From Candidatus Kuenenia stuttgartensis (lineage in GTDB: Bacteria; Planctomycetota; Planctomycetia; Isosphaerales; Isosphaeraceae), in contig CAMBZY010000175.1 in NCBI GenBank assembly GCA_945872325.1, positions 1 through 6,838 on the forward strand: 6,838 nucleotides of DNA. The letters are read 5' to 3'. This document shows, piece after piece, positions 6,221-6,838 of the stretch (within the stretch, counting starts at the first letter, position 1; every line of letters begins with the position of its first letter). Made by a program: the position numbers and the translations under genes. The notes under the pieces are model-generated. The model was not told the origin of the DNA, did not search any database, and saw nothing but the letters and a program-made list of their open reading frames with translations.

Positions 6221-6838
6221 ATGGGATACGTCAATTTACGCGAGTGTTTGATCGACCTTCAAAAACATGGACGACTCATCGCCATCGACGAACCAGTCGA
6301 TCCGAACCTTGAGGCCGCCGCCATTTGCCGACGCGTTTATGCCGCCGGCGGGCCTGCCATCTGGTTTAGAAATGTTCAGGGATCCGCCTTCAGCATGGTC
6401 GGCAACCTGTACGGAACTTTGGACCGAACCCAGTTCATCTTTCGCGACAGCCTTGATTTTGTCCGCAAACTGGTCGCCATTAAGGTTGATCCACAATCTG
6501 CCCTGAAACGTCCATGGAGATTCGCCGGCGTCCCTTTACGTGCCCTTACGCTGCTGCCGAAGCGTGTACGCTCAGGGCCGGTTCTTGAATTTAAAGCGAA
6601 AAAGTCGGAGTTGCCGCAATTGATTTGCTGGCCGCGCGATGGTGGGGCGTTTGTGACTCTGCCGGTTGTTTATACTGAAAATCCAGATAAGCCGGGCTGG
6701 CGTTACTCGAATCTGGGCATGTACCGTGTCCAATTCAGCGGGAATGAATATCTCGATGATGAAGTCGGGTTGCATTATCAGATACATCGGGGGATTGGTG
6801 TGCATCACTCGATTGCGATTCGAAGGCAGGAACGACTG
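6221..6838 (+). CDS. UbiD-family decarboxylase, probably menaquinone-type (MqnL-like), 3' end outside window
   Basis: The frame is open from ATG 6221 through the last base, giving 206 residues of a protein that is usually 450-600 or more. UbiD enzymes use prenylated FMN, made by a UbiX-type prenyltransferase, to remove carboxylate from aromatic or unsaturated acids. The N-terminal block MGYVNLRECLIDLQKHGRLI followed by VDPNLEAAAICRRVY, AGGPAIWFRNV and GNLYGTLDR is typical of the family members linked to menaquinone synthesis. The cofactor-site segment NLGMYRVQ (164-171) carries R169, the Arg of the catalytic Glu-Arg-Glu set; HYQIHRGIGVHH (185-196) follows as expected. The two glutamates lie beyond the window, so completeness cannot be judged. 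It is divergent from ubiE and, with the UbiA-like gene, would act on prenylated 1,4-dihydroxy-6-naphthoate; this substrate is inference from context. A UbiD proper or another aromatic acid decarboxylase is the alternative. Confidence 0.9.
   Translation, partial: MGYVNLRECLIDLQKHGRLIAIDEPVDPNLEAAAICRRVYAAGGPAIWFRNVQGSAFSMVGNLYGTLDRTQFIFRDSLDFVRKLVAIKVDPQSALKRPWRFAGVPLRALTLLPKRVRSGPVLEFKAKKSELPQLICWPRDGGAFVTLPVVYTENPDKPGWRYSNLGMYRVQFSGNEYLDDEVGLHYQIHRGIGVHHSIAIRRQERL

Noticed and set aside
6236..6506. Small open frames on both strands near the right end
   Set aside because: They overlap the start of the UbiD-family gene, whose frame is open to the window edge and strongly conserved.

Overview
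The window reads as an ordinary chromosomal stretch of a Gram-negative-type bacterium with moderate GC. The combination of a late menaquinone gene set of the futalosine-pathway kind (UbiA-like, UbiE-like and UbiD-like proteins), a compact ~650-residue type IIA topoisomerase B subunit, a COG4880-type beta-propeller protein and several starts without a clear Shine-Dalgarno sequence suggests Planctomycetota. That assignment is inference from family resemblance and no marker proves it.

Layout. (1) Positions 1-1206, + strand: the C-terminal 401 residues of a putative secreted beta-propeller protein, followed by a near-ideal intrinsic terminator (1234-1272). (2) A ~210-base spacer holding that terminator and a candidate sigma70-type promoter (1344-1371). 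(3) Positions 1419-3380, + strand: a complete GyrB/ParE-type topoisomerase subunit with all catalytic motifs intact. (4) Convergent to it, with only 29 bases between stop codons, a compact minus-strand three-gene unit transcribed from about 6066 towards 3410: ubiE-type methyltransferase (6024-5239), a short-chain dehydrogenase/reductase (5209-4322) and a UbiA-type prenyltransferase (4294-3410), with gaps of 29 and 27 bases. (5) Divergent from ubiE across a ~196-base spacer, the first 206 codons of a UbiD-family decarboxylase (6221 to the window end).

Taken together, the right half is a quinone locus. The UbiA-like enzyme would prenylate 1,4-dihydroxy-6-naphthoate, the UbiD-like enzyme would decarboxylate the product, and the UbiE-like enzyme would methylate the demethylmenaquinone. 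The SDR between ubiE and ubiA has no assigned step in that pathway and is the least explained gene here. The most interesting non-coding signals are a 10-base word (ATTGATTAGA) shared by the gyrB and ubiE upstream regions, whose core recurs as an inverted copy near the ubiD promoter, and mutually exclusive hairpins in the ubiD leader. No mobile element, CRISPR array, tRNA or rRNA was seen.
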